Source: Pelagomonas calceolata
Taxonomy: Eukaryota > Sar > Pelagophyceae > Pelagomonadales > Pelagomonadaceae
Reading direction: 5' to 3'
DNA: 64,000 bases
NCBI GenBank assembly: GCA_918797485.1
Contig: CAKKNE010000005.1
Location: 2,914,001 to 2,978,000, forward strand
Below the pieces are notes generated by a model. The model searched no databases. It had not been told where the DNA came from and worked only from the letters and a program-made list of their open reading frames with translations. Numbering within the stretch: the first letter of the stretch is position 1; each line of letters opens with the position of its first letter. The position numbers and the translations under genes were made by a program. Of this stretch, positions 16,562 through 26,813 are shown piece after piece.

Positions 16562-17638
16562 ATGGAGCAAGTCATCGCGCCGCAAGAGATAATCGACGCG
16601 ATCCGTCAAGGCGATCTCGAAGCGATTAAGGCCTGGGTGGCAGCGGGCGGCGACCCAAATGCTAAGAGGGACTGCAGCAACGAATTGCGCTTCGTCGACG
16701 AACTGGGCTTCGTCGACCGCGACCGGTGGAACCAGCCGCTGCCACCCGGCAGCAGGTACGAGACTCTCCTCCATGTAGCCGCGGACTTTAAGTGGGCGGA
16801 GATTTGCGAATATCTTTTATCGCGAGGCGCGCGCGTAGACACCACGGACGCCTCGGAGAGATGCCCCATACGGGCCACTCCATTGTGGCACGCAGTGCGT
16901 TTATGTGGCGACGTCCCAGTTCAAGATACGCTCGCCACCGTACGAGTCATCCTCTCGTACGGCGCCGACCCCAATTTGCACGCTACGTACTACCAGGGCG
17001 GGACTCCTCCTACTCCTCTATGCCAACTGCTATTTTGGACGAATTTGTGGTATGGCGCAGAATTTGATGACCACAGAACGGACTTGGTTCCAATCGTTCG
17101 GATGCTTCTTCGTTCCGGTGCAGATCCGGAGGACGATCATCTAAATCCGTACTGGCCGCAAGGACGCATCACGGCGGAAGGACACGCTCGTAGAAGCAGA
17201 GATCTTTTCCGGAGGCGCGCCGCTGAAATTGGCACTGCTGAACTTGAAGAGAAGGCGGGCCAGTGTGGTCAGGCCGCCGATCTCCTCGCCGGGGTGCGCA
17301 TAGCAGGCAGCTGGCCGCGCTACTTTCTCCGGCCGCACATGAGGTGTGTGGTCTTTCGCGCCCTGTGCCAACGCGGGCGAGCTATGTTTGACCACAGGAC
17401 GCCCACCGTGCTCGTCTGTTTGTTCGGCGCCCCGCCCTCACACGGCTACGCGCTTTGGCGTGAGCAAAAGCAGCCCTTACGTTTATTGCGCAATAATGAT
17501 CCCGACATGCCGGATATTCCCGACGTCGTCTTCTGGCGCGTGCTCACGTTCATGTTTGGGACCGCGTACGATTACCCCTGGGTTCGGCCGCGGCTCCGGG
17601 CCCGCGCGGCCGCCCAGGGTTCTAGTACCTATACCTAG
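16562..17638 (+). CDS. Ankyrin-repeat protein
   Basis: 358 residues from ATG 16562. Ankyrin repeats span about residues 10-200: AIRQGDLEAIKAWVAAGGDP, ETLLHVAADFKWAEICEYLL, SRGARVDTTDASERCPI, TPLWHAVRLCG, VRVILSYGADPNLHATY, RMLLRSGADPEDDH. The second half is a helical region (RAAEIGTAELEEK, LRPHMRCVVFRALCQRGRA) ending MPDIPDVVFWRVLTFMFG; the LPDxxFWxVLxF-like end differs from the RYER tail of the other ankyrin genes here, so it is a second subfamily. Function unknown beyond protein binding. Confidence 0.85.
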   Translation: MEQVIAPQEIIDAIRQGDLEAIKAWVAAGGDPNAKRDCSNELRFVDELGFVDRDRWNQPLPPGSRYETLLHVAADFKWAEICEYLLSRGARVDTTDASERCPIRATPLWHAVRLCGDVPVQDTLATVRVILSYGADPNLHATYYQGGTPPTPLCQLLFWTNLWYGAEFDDHRTDLVPIVRMLLRSGADPEDDHLNPYWPQGRITAEGHARRSRDLFRRRAAEIGTAELEEKAGQCGQAADLLAGVRIAGSWPRYFLRPHMRCVVFRALCQRGRAMFDHRTPTVLVCLFGAPPSHGYALWREQKQPLRLLRNNDPDMPDIPDVVFWRVLTFMFGTAYDYPWVRPRLRARAAAQGSSTYT

Positions 17639-20609
17639 GTCAAGCCCGCCACCTCCGACAAAAAAAAACGGCTCGCAGAGGAACGCTTTCTCAACAAGTC
17701 GGCGCTTGCCGCCGTCCAGGGACCGGAGCTCTGCGCTGCGCCACAAGCGGTTGTGGTTCGCCTCATGCTGCAGGTAAGTGTCGCACGGCACCCGCGCCGA
17801 CGTCGACAAGAACTGTGGCATCCGATTCCCTCTCGACGGACGACACCGCTGGCTCGTCGTCGTCGGACGCCGAGTCGGACGGCTACGAGTCCGGCGGGTC
17901 AGATTCGACGTACTACGACCCGCACGACATCTACTGTATACACCAAGGCTACGGCGACCGGGACGTGGTCTACGGCGCCGAGGCCGGCGACCCCGTCTTC
18001 CCCGTCGGGACCGATGGTTGTACCAAGGCGCAGAAACGCGGTACGGCGGCGCGACGTCGGTCGTCGTCGCGCCGACGTCCTGGTACTACGCCCGGAAGGG
18101 GCGGATACGCATCTGGACCTTCTTTGACGGCTTCTTCTCCGTGGACCACGCCCGCTTGCGGAGCGCGTAGGACCGCAACGCCCTGATCCACGCGGGCGCC
18201 GACGTGACTTTGCCGACGGTGGTCACCGACCTGACGGAACTCGGGTTCGCGCCGGTGCCTTGGTTACCCGGACGTGGTCGCCACGTTCTCCAGGCGGGCG
18301 TGCAGCCGTCGCTCCGCGCGGAGTGGGGGGGCCACGCACGTGCCGGTCCCGGTAGGGGACGGCCGATCTACTGCTTCAGGCCCAAGCCCCGGCTCACCGC
18401 TACCGCGGCGCCGAGCGAACGCCATACAAGATCGAAGACGCTGCACGCGTCTACGTCCCCGCCGTGGACGTGGCCCGCGGCTTCGTCTCCTACGCACGGC
18501 AAGTGGCCCTCGGCCATCTTCACACCGAACTGATCCCAACCGTCGGAACAATCTTGCGCTCGCTCGTGGGTTGCTCTGGCGGAACGACCAGGACTTACGG
18601 ATAGCGGCAGTACGCATACTCTGGATGGTTGAAACTCAAGGGCGGGGAACGTAGAGAAAGTCTGGTAGCAGCAATCAACAACTCCTTAGCCTACCTCACT
18701 CCAGAGCGGCACGCAGAAGCTCAGGCACTCGCGGCGCGACATGTTGCTGGCGAGATTGATAGATTCATCCTCAGATCACGACGCGCTCGATGAGGAGGTC
18801 GTGACGTCTCTCAAGGAGGTGGAACGGACCAAACGGAGCGTCTTCGGTGGCACGCACCCACTCCCTGTCCTGACCGAGGAAGGGATTGCGCGGCCGCATG
18901 CAGCACTCCACACCCGCAAAAAGGACGCTGCCACCGCCGTCAGGAACTGTGTAACTGTATACAGCTTGTCACCGCACCTTGGTTGGGGCGCTATCGTTTG
19001 TCCGCGACCGAGCGATTGCCAAGTTCTCCATATGTGACATTGGCCGACACCGCGACGCCTCGCACTACGCCTACCGATCGGAACAGCTAATTCTACGGAC
19101 ACCTACGCCGATTAATATGCGGCATGCGGCCATGTCACGCCACATCGTCAGGCGCCACATCGTCATAAATCGTCACAATATTAAAACGTTTGCTCGTGTG
19201 CACCCAGGTCGAAGACGGTATTTCACGGCGACGACTCGACAGCCAATTAATTGGCTGCACATCTGGGTGGCGCAGTGCCAAAAAAGAAAAACCAAACAAA
19301 AATTACACCCCCCCCCCCTAGTGCCTGCGCCACCCCTGCCTAAGTGCACTTCTCCCCATTCGTCTTCATACCGACGCTGCGATGGACCGGTGCGCTTCGT
19401 GGCATAGCCTACCCCATACAGTGCGTGGGTCGCAACGCCCCCGCCGCGCCCTTCTTCACGCAGGTCGTCAAGCCAGTGGGCATGCCCACCGCGACCCGGG
19501 CTCGGCATTGTAGCCTTCGTCACGCTAACGTAGGACACCAAGGGCGAGGCGGCAGTTCCCGTATCGGAGGGCAGCGTGGGCGCGGTGGGTCGCGTCTCCG
19601 CCGGAGGTCGTCGAGGCCGCGCTGGTGGGCGTCCCGCATCGCGTGCGCGGTGTCATCTGGCGCGGCGGAGCTAGTCCTCGGATTGAGGACAGATCCTGGA
19701 AGAGCGCAGCGCGCGTCCCGAATGATGCTCATCTACGTGATGCAGTCGTCAAGACACCGTTTCTGCAGCAATGATCCGTCGCGCGACGTTACGGGGTGGA
19801 GGTACCCCACGGTTCCGCGATGGACCCCTTTCCTCGAGCGCTCGAGAGCAATCACAGTCCGTAGGATCTTTTCTGTTTTTTTTCCAAAAGGGGAAGAGAT
19901 CAGCCGACGTCCGCGTCTTCGGCGGGAGCACTGTCACGGCACAGCACGTCTCGCGGCGGGCAACTCGGCCGGTGCAGGCCGAGGATCTTCGTGCGTGCTT
20001 TTCGATTTTGTCGGAATGAATGACGGCACCGCGGCAGCTGTAGCTCCGTTCTGCCGCGCCGCAACGCGTCGTGCGTCGCGTCGTGAGTGGATTTATCAAG
20101 CACTAACAGCACTGCAAGGCAATGTGCCCGCTGCTCTCGCAGAGCCCTGAGGAGCGAGTAAAATGTCGAAGCAATTAAAACAGCGGGTGCGAACGTTGCT
20201 GGCGCGAGCGAGGTGCTGTTTGGCCGCGGTGCACTCGAGTGTAATGCTCTTCTCGTAGTTTAGCTCGGCCTGGAGTCAAGACGACGACCAGTTGGCCATC
20301 GCTCGCGTGGTTGGGCAGGCATCGATGCACAGAGTAGGAGGCCAGGAACCTCGAGCGACCAGCTCGGCACTCGGCTACGTATCTTGGCGTCCTGACTTTG
20401 TACGCCGGACTAACACTAACAAGTCGCCGCAGCGCTGGTACGTCACACCGCGCGCCACACACTCACTGGCGCACTCTCGACGAAATTACAGCTCAATTGC
20501 GCGAGTTGCTACCAAAGCAACACAGCAACCACAAGACTAGCTAGGCGACGCGACGACGCCGCGCGTCGTCCTTCCAGTTCGAAAAGGACGACGCGCCACG
20601 GACAACGAA
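17639..20609. pseudogene. Low-coding region with degraded gene fragments
   Basis: About 3 kb without an intact gene. Coherent peptide stretches switch frame repeatedly: acidic DAESDGYESGGSDSTYYDPH (near 17880), TSVVVAPTSWYYARKGRIRI then WTFFDGFFSVDHARLRSA (18050-18170), ankyrin-like NALIHAGADVTLPTVVTDL (18180), and SLAYLTPERHAEAQALAARH (18690). CAG followed by GTAAGTGTCGC at 17770 is a good donor. I read it as one or two decayed host genes. From 19.1 to 20.6 kb there is no convincing coding sequence; an 18-bp perfect palindrome lies at 19240-19257. Confidence 0.35.
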
Positions 20610-21161
20610 ATGATGAACAACCACGCATCGCCCCAGACGCGGCCGATGGCGCCGCCTACACTGCCGGCGCCACCGCGGACCTGTCGCTTCTACCAGACAC
20701 CACGTGGCTGCAAGTGGGGCATGAGGTGCCGCTTCAAGCATGCAGTGACGTGCTGCCCCACGTCGGCCCGCGCGGCGCCGCCGCCCAAAACAACTCTCTC
20801 CGCGCACACCCCGAAACCAAACGACGAGAAGTGCACCGAGTCAGGTTCTCCCCACTTTTCGTCCCGACACCCAAACGGAAAGGAATGCACGGAGAAAAGT
20901 GCATTGCAGGTTCTGCCAAAAGGCGTGAAGGTACGCATAGTCGATGGTGTGATTGTTGCCGTCCAGGGCAATGACCCCACGACGAAAGAGATATCCGCGG
21001 CGCGCAAGGTCGCGCAGCGCGCGGAGTCCACGAAGCGCCTGAACAAGGCGGTCGACTCATTTGTTAGCGAGGCGACCGCGTCGAAGTCCATGCCCGTGGC
21101 GCCCCGCGGCTGCCCTGGACAGCCGGAGGAAGTACCTGACGATCTGTACGCGGAAACGTGA
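20610..21161 (+). CDS. CCCH zinc-finger protein
   Basis: 183 residues from ATG 20610. One CCCH finger with C-x8-C-x5-C-x3-H spacing (CRFYQTPRGCKWGMRCRFKH, residues 31-50), the RNA-binding type. The rest is Pro/Ala rich, then a small folded-looking segment (KVRIVDGVIVAVQGND) and a helix (ARKVAQRAESTKRLNKAVDS). The sharing of CTESGSP and CTEKSA suggests a short internal repeat. RNA binding is the likely role. A separate ORF starts 29 bp downstream. Confidence 0.75.
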   Translation: MMNNHASPQTRPMAPPTLPAPPRTCRFYQTPRGCKWGMRCRFKHAVTCCPTSARAAPPPKTTLSAHTPKPNDEKCTESGSPHFSSRHPNGKECTEKSALQVLPKGVKVRIVDGVIVAVQGNDPTTKEISAARKVAQRAESTKRLNKAVDSFVSEATASKSMPVAPRGCPGQPEEVPDDLYAET

Positions 21162-21189
21162 GCGCGCGGCGACGGCCAGCGGCCGCAGA

Positions 21190-21591
21190 ATGAAGGCCCG
21201 GGGTGTATCAACAAATTTCATCGACCCGCACGGGTGGTCGAAGCTCGTAGCTGAGTATGTGAGGATGTTCCCAGACCGCAAGGACGCGCTCAGGTGGATC
21301 CCGAACGCTACTCCGCTCGAGCCCGGAAAGTTCCCCATCGGCTACACGACGCTCTTCGAGATGGAGCGGCCCAAGCTGACGGCGACGGACGTCAATGAGC
21401 TCGTGGCGCGCAAGTACCTCGTCCAGATCCAGCAGTTGAACCCGAAGACTCGTACTGCCCTGGTGTGGAAGCGGTACGAGAACTACAAGAAGGCCAAGAC
21501 CGTCGAGGAGATGTTGAAATTCGGGGCGAGCAAGGACGACATCATCGACGACGTCAAGGGGAGCTTCGTCAAGCTGGTCAAGCCGCCCTAG
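21190..21591 (+). CDS. Hypothetical 133-residue protein
   Basis: From ATG 21190. Sequence is well formed (KARGVSTNFIDPHGWSKLV, EYVRMFPDRKDALRWIPNA, KLTATDVNELVARKYLVQIQ, RTALVWKRYENYKKAKTVEE) and ends FVKLVKPP. No family recognised. It could be a later exon of the CCCH gene, but no GT-AG pair tested gives the right phase, so I keep it separate. Convergent with the ankyrin/WW gene. Confidence 0.6.
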   Translation: MKARGVSTNFIDPHGWSKLVAEYVRMFPDRKDALRWIPNATPLEPGKFPIGYTTLFEMERPKLTATDVNELVARKYLVQIQQLNPKTRTALVWKRYENYKKAKTVEEMLKFGASKDDIIDDVKGSFVKLVKPP

Positions 21592-21727
21592 AGCGCGGCT
21601 CGGCCTCGGGAGGTCACCCGATCACGGGCCCGACACGACGACGCTCTCCTTAACCCTCGACTGCAAGGCGGTCTTCCCTTCCGTGACCAGGTTTGCGCCG
21701 CGTAAAGACCAAACAACGTTACAACAC

Positions 21728-24700
21728 CTAGCGCGACCCCCCCGACGGCGTCCAAGCCCGCACCTCGAACCGCACCTTCGACCCCGGCCGCGACCCAGGA
21801 GGAGGTCCAAGTCCGGCAGTAGACTGGCGCACGCCAGGCGCCGCGGGCGACCAGGTCACGCGCTTGAGCGGCTGCTCGCTGACCCGGGCCGCCGGCGCCG
21901 GCAGCTTCGAGAGGTTCAGCGCGAGCTTCCGGGACAAGTTGCGCGAGAAGTTGGCGCGGCCCGACGCGGCAGTGCCCTTGCGCGAGGCCGGCTCCTTGCC
22001 GAGCTTCTCCGCCCGGCGCTTGTTGAGCCGCGCGACGGCGGCCGCGGCCTTGCGCGCCTTGCGGAGGGCGCGCTTCTTCCGGGCCTCGGCCGCAGGGTCC
22101 GCGACGATGGGCGGCAGCGGCGGCCTGCGTTTGGGGCGGCGCGTCGATGGCGTCAACATGGTGGACACTGGATCGGGACTGCTCCGGCGACATGACCTGG
22201 GCGACGAAGCGCGCCGCCTCGGGCGGCAGGTCCTCTCCCATCGGCGTCGACGACGCGCGACCTGCGTTGGACGTCGCGTCGATTGCGTCACAGTGGTGGA
22301 ATCCCATGCAGTCAAGAAGACGACAGTGACAGCATCAGGTCGATGGGCTACGAGCCACGGAGGAGAAGGCAAGCCAAATTCAACACGGAGTCGGGACTAG
22401 AGCGGGCCGACCGGCGGACGGGCGTCACGTCTCCCGAGGGGGCGAAGAGCGCGCCCATGCCGACGGCGTTCGTGGGGCTGAACTGCTGGGGCGTCGCGCA
22501 GCGGGACCCGGCGGCGGGCGTCGCCGCGCGCCGGGCGGAGTCCGCCCGCTTCAGAGCCCGGAGCTGGCGCGACCGCGCCTCGGGCGTGGTCGCGATGGGC
22601 GACGGCGCGTCCATGAGCGCCGGCTCGTCGCCGACGACCGGCGCCGCGGCGAGCCGGCGCCGGTGCGCCTGGCGCTTGGCTTTCTTCGCTTGAGCGCGAG
22701 CCCGCTTCTCGGCCGACGTGACGCGCGCCTCGCCCTTGGGCGCGGGAATATATTTAGGCGGCTCGTCCCACGTCGACGCGTCCGTCTCGGGGTTGTGCCT
22801 GCGGTGCCGTCGACGGGTGAGTACGCGTCGCGGCGACGGCGTGGCGGCGGGGTAGCCTCGCGGCGACGGCGTGCCGGCGGGGTAGCCTCGCGGACGTGGT
22901 CGCGGCGACAGCGTGCTGCCGGGGAAACCACACAAAAAGGACACTGGAGCAAGACCAGTACGGCTCGCCCGCCTCGCTCACGTAGCGCACCCACGGTTTG
23001 TAGGTTTCCGCGTCCGACGGGAACCTTATCTCGGGCAGCACCGGCGGCTTTTTGGGCTTCGTCATGCCCGCCTTGTACTTCTTCTTGCCCTTGAGCTTCG
23101 CGAAGAGGTCCTTCCTTAATTTTTTGGCGGACGCGCGTAACGAGCCGCCGCCACCCCTATCCGCGCCGACGCCGTCCAGCTTCAGCTGCCCCGTCTCGAG
23201 GAACTCCATCCGCTTCGAAATGCCTACACTTCCACCGACCTTCAAGACAGGATCTTTATAACCTCGGATGATCTCCGCGATTTTCGCTTGGCCCGCACTC
23301 CCAGCCGCGTCCGCCGGCTTCCTTCCATGGACGTCCTCGGCTTCCTTCGAGCAGCCGGCGTCCATCAGCAGCTCGACCAAGCCGCGCGGTCCCCGCTCGG
23401 CAACGACGTGCAGGCAGGTCCGCCCCTCGTAGTCGGCACACGCCGCGTCGCAGCCGCTCTCGAGCAGCGCGATGCAGGTCCGTAAAGAGCGCCTCCGATC
23501 GGAAACGGCGGCGGCGAGATGTAAAGGCCGTACTCTTTCTTCATTACAGACGAACTGGTCGGCGTCCGCGTCCAGACCTGCGTGGACCATGTAAGTGCGT
23601 CTGCTCGATGGCGTGGAGGTTGATTCCCATACCGATGCGCGTCGATGGCGTACTGTTGTTGTACTGATGCGGTGGAGTACGTCATCGGTACCCGCCAGTA
23701 CGCCATCGACGCGACCCGACGCAGGCCAGCGCCGCGGCTGGAGCCAGACGGACGAGAGCGGGGGCGAGGCGCCGCCGATCGGCCGGCTCACACGGGACGC
23801 GAAGAAGGAAAAACAAGGACACGGAACACGAACCGCACAAGAACCGCACGCAGCCCGCGTCTCCACTTTTAGCGGCGTGGTGGATCGGCGCGAGGCCCTC
23901 GCCGTCCCACTGGTCCACATCGGCGCCCGCGTTGATCAGGGCCTCGAAGCACGCGGCGTGGGCCCGCGACGACCCGTCCTCGGCCCTCGACTTCTTCGAG
24001 CACGGTACAAGCTTGAGGTCGCCCTTGTCATCATTCTGACCGTCCTTGACGCGGTCCCGCAGCTCCATCTTCCGCTGGACCATGCACATCTTGACGCAGG
24101 TCACGACGAGGGGCTCGCTCTCGTCCGCCGACGCGCGAATCTCGCCCAATTTGTCCGAGAGCCTGCGTCGGGCATCGCGTCGATGGCGTCACGCTTCGAT
24201 GGTGTCAACGCGGAGTCAAGACCACTCGGGCGTGTCGTCGGTGAACTTGGGCGCCACGGCGCGCGCGAGGTTGTAGAGCGTCGTCGCCGCGGCCGCGAGC
24301 TTCGACTCCTTGTCTGCGACCTGCGCGCGTCGTCTCGATCTACGAATTGCGAGGCTCGATCCCCAACAGGCGCGTCGTCGCAGCGACTCGTGTCAGCAGA
24401 CGCGTGGCGTCGATAGCGTAAAGGGGACACCGAATAACGAACGGGCGGGAACGTCGACAGGACCATCAGGGCCGTCCGAAGGTTCTTGGGCGAGCCCTGG
24501 AGCACCGCCTTCGCGACGTTCCGCTCGACGTGAGCCCGCGGCGCGGAAATCAAACCCGAGAGGAACCCGAACTTCGACATCTGTCGCAGCTCGTACCGAT
24601 ACTCCATCACAGCTAATGAATCGTTCACGTGCTCCCGCGCCAATTCTTCGAGCGTCTCGATGCTTTGCTGTATCTCGTTCTCCTCTTGTAAAGCTCGCTT

Positions 24701-26321
24701 TCGCGCCTCCTGCAAGGTCTGCTCGAAGTCGCGCGGGTCCTCGGCCTCGGCCAGCCGCGCGTACATCTCCATGGCCTCGACCTCCTCCTCTTCAGTAGAG
24801 TCGCTGAGCTCGCCGGCCGCTAATTTAATCCCCTTGACGCACGTGTGCGCGTACGTCGGCTCCATGCCTGCGTCGTCGTGTCGTCGACGGCGTACGGGGC
24901 AACGCATAAAAAAAAGGACGCCGCAAACAAACCGCGCGCCTCGCAGCGGCACGCCGCGCACCGCTGGTCGCGGTCGCGCGCCTTGATCCGCCGCGGGCCC
25001 TCGTCCTCGTCCTTCTTCGTGACTTCTTCGGGCACCGGCTTCTTCGCCGATGCGGCCGCGTCCTGCGCGTCCTCGAGGGCCTGGAGCTGCTCCATGCGCG
25101 TGCGCACGACCTCCTTGCCTGCGTGACGCAGCGTGATAGCGTGTCAACCGCCACGCCATCGACGCGACGCGAGGACGCCGAAAACGCACGCAGTGCCTCC
25201 GTGAAGTCGTTGTTGGTCACCGGCGGCGGCTTCGCGACGGTCAGGCGTTTCTTTTCCGCCAAACGCGGGTCATGGTCGCGGATTATTCTATTCTGCAACT
25301 GCTCCCGCACGGAGAGATTGCGCCGCTGATCCAGCGCTTCCTGGACATCTAACACTTCGTCATAGTTGATCGTGCGGCATCTTACTCCAACGTCCGGCAT
25401 AATAATCCGCGGCATCGGCTTTTCCGGAGACGGACTGATCTGCTTGTGTTCGATCGTAGGGACATCTGAGAACTTCCAGGACCCGCCCTGCGTATTCGAA
25501 CCCGGCGGCACCACCTTCTTCTCCGCTCGAGACGGCGCCCGAGAAGACTCGCGCGTCTTGGTGTCCGGCGTAAATGAAACTCGTTTCGAGGATTCCGCCG
25601 TGGTCGGCCTAGCTACCACAACTTCTTCCTCTTTTTTGGGAGTGAAGAAGTTCGCGAGGGCCTTGATCTTGCTCGGCTTCGGCGGCGACGGCTTCTTCTG
25701 CTTCTTCGGCGGGGGCTCGCCGGCCGGCCGCCGCGGCTTCTTCTCCAGAGCTTTCGCGGCCTTTTCTTCCATCCGCGCTATTCGTTGTAACCGCTTCTCG
25801 TCGGGTGTCAATTGCTCCTCGCCGGCCTTCGCTTTTTCGGTGGAGGTAAGCCCCGTCTTCTCTCTAAATGCGTTCGCCGCCGGCGTGGGCTCGCCACCTA
25901 CTGTGGGCTTGGTGACGGTCAACACTTCGGACGGCACCCCAGAAAAGGTCCGCCTTCTTGCTCTCGACCCATTTCTAGACCGCTGTCTCGATTTCACTCT
26001 GATGGTTTCCATGGCAGACCGCACGGAGCGACCCTTCGCGATCGTCAGCAGCGTCGTGTCGCTCTGCCGCGCTTCAATAAACCTCCCGCTGCCGCCGCGC
26101 CGCGGAACGGCCATCGTCGTGCCCTTCTGGAGCTTCACGCCGCCGTCTTCTGTTCTTCCCGGAGTCCGCGCTCTAGGGTCCGCCCGGAGCATCGCGCAGT
26201 ATTCATCTAAATCCTTCTTTTCCTCGTCCTTCCAGCCGCTCACCCAGTCGGGGTTGTCGCGCTGCTTCCAGCGGTCCTTGGGTTTTGTTACCGGCGTCGT
26301 CGGGATGGCGTCGTCGGCCAT
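21728..26321 (-). CDS. Nine-exon ankyrin/WW-domain protein; every intron is an introner-type element
   Basis: ATG 26321, TAG 21730-21728. Exons: 26321-25190, 25118-24933, 24867-24443, 24320-24223, 24162-23834, 23577-22956, 22798-22398, 22261-22180, 22124-21728. Phases 1,1,0,2,1,2,1,2 all close and the total is 3,672 nt (1,223 residues), strong internal support. The N-terminal third is basic and disordered (KPKDRWKQRDNPDWVSGWKD). A Cys/His cluster (RCAACRCEARG) spans intron 2. Ankyrin repeats are at about 700-800 (LAPIHHAAKSGDAGCVRFLC, RPLHLAAAVSDRRR, RTCLHVVAERGPRGLVELLM). A WW domain (WVRYVSEAGEPYW, then HNPETDASTWDEPPKY) is split by intron 6 at about 931; WW domains bind Pro-rich peptides. 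Lys/Arg/Ala coiled coils end the protein. Role unknown; scaffold likely. Confidence 0.82.
22125..22179 (-). mobile_element. Shortest introner, intron 8 of the ankyrin/WW gene
   Basis: GTCCCGATCCAG to CCAAACGCAG, 55 nt, with core GACGCCATCGACGCG. Phase 2. Confidence 0.78.
22262..22397 (-). mobile_element. Introner, intron 7 of the ankyrin/WW gene
   Basis: GTCCCGACTCCGTGTTGA to CCAACGCAG, 136 nt; its start closely matches intron 4 and intron 8. Core variants CCCATCGACC and GCAATCGACGCGAC. Phase 1. Confidence 0.75.
22799..22955 (-). mobile_element. Introner splitting the WW domain, intron 6
   Basis: GTCTTGCTCCAGTG to GGCACCGCAG, 157 nt, with an internal tandem repeat of about 30 bp (22827-22890; GCGAGGCTACCCCGCCG). 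Phase 2, between the Trp and His of EPYW|HNPE. Confidence 0.72.
23578..23833 (-). mobile_element. Long composite introner, intron 5 of the ankyrin/WW gene
   Basis: GTTCGTGTTCCG to GGTCCACGCAG, 256 nt. Holds four core copies in both orientations (GCGTCGATGGCGTAC, GTACGCCATCGACGC, CACGCCATCGAGCAG), consistent with one element inserted in another. Phase 1. Confidence 0.7.
24163..24222 (-). mobile_element. Short introner, intron 4 of the ankyrin/WW gene
   Basis: GTCTTGACTCCGCGTTGAC to CCGACGCAG, 60 nt, with two core halves (CACCATCGAAGC, GACGCCATCGACGCGA). Phase 2; removal gives DTPEWLSDKLG. Confidence 0.8.
24321..24442 (-). mobile_element. Introner, intron 3 of the ankyrin/WW gene
   Basis: GTTCGTTATTCGG to GCGCGCAG, 122 nt, with core variant GCTATCGACGCCACGC. 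Phase 0; removal gives FPPVADKESK. Confidence 0.7.
24868..24932 (-). mobile_element. Short introner, intron 2 of the ankyrin/WW gene
   Basis: GTTTGTTTGCGG to ACGACGCAG, 65 nt, containing an 8-T run and core variant GCCGTCGACG. Phase 1. Confidence 0.7.
25119..25189 (-). mobile_element. Short introner, intron 1 of the ankyrin/WW gene
   Basis: GTGCGTTTTCGG to GTCACGCAG, 71 nt, with core GCGTCGATGGCGTGG. Phase 1; removal gives TEALRKEVV. Confidence 0.75.
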
Positions 26322-26478
26322 TGTTGGTGTGCTGCCCGGTGGGCGCTTTGATCCGTACCGTACGGCGCGACGGCTGCCCCAGGCTTGCGGGAGATGGGAC
26401 CAGCTGCCGCTTTGTGCCCGTGGGCGGCTTCCCCGGGCGTAATAGCACCCGCTCTCTGCGTGCAATAACGAGCAGCTT

Positions 26479-26501
26479 GCTAGTGTCTTGCAGCCGCTAG
26501 C
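26479..26501 (-). promoter_or_regulatory. Recurrent near-palindromic element
   Basis: GCTAGTGTCTTGCAG plus CCGCTAGC, 158 bp upstream of the ankyrin/WW-gene ATG and oriented toward it. Confidence 0.65.
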
Positions 26502-26527
26502 TACGCGCGGGATCGCCGAGGTCATGC

Positions 26528-26600
26528 TATAGATAAATCACTGGCGATCGAGCCCCGGGCCTCCTGTGCTCGCGGGTTTCTACGTCGACAGCGTTTGAGG
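26528..26600 (-). repeat. Dispersed ankyrin-gene 3'-end repeat, copy 3
   Basis: The fullest copy: AAATCACTGGCGATCGAGCC, then CGGGCCTCCTGTGCTCGCGG, GTTTCTACGTCGACAGCGTT. On the minus strand it still contains a stop like that of the gene at 4.5 kb. Confidence 0.75.
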
Positions 26601-26813
26601 TCATGCCGAGGCCGCCGCCGCCGCGGCCGAGGCAACCATCAACGCCGCCGTCGACGCGGCCGCCGAGACCGTTTCCGAGACAGTCTCCGCCGCAGCCGAA
26701 TCCGCCGCGGAAACCGTCGCGAGCGGCGCGGCGGAGACGGTGGTCGAGGCGGTGAAACTAAGGTGATACTACTAAGTAGTAGAGTACAAGTCACTTAGCA
26801 CAGACGTCGGGCA

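Larger units (their letters stand above)
26322..26813. other. Intergenic with promoter element, dispersed repeat and an Ala-rich coding-like scrap
   Basis: Besides the two annotated elements, 26612-26766 reads as an amphipathic Ala/Glu/Val helix (INAAVDAAAETVSETVSAAA, ETVASGAAETVVEAVK) with a stop upstream and no ATG in frame. It is probably the detached end of a gene. Confidence 0.4.

Noticed and set aside
20610-21591. The CCCH gene and the 133-codon ORF as one spliced gene
   Set aside because: The GT-AG pairs near 21132-21188 do not give the required phase.
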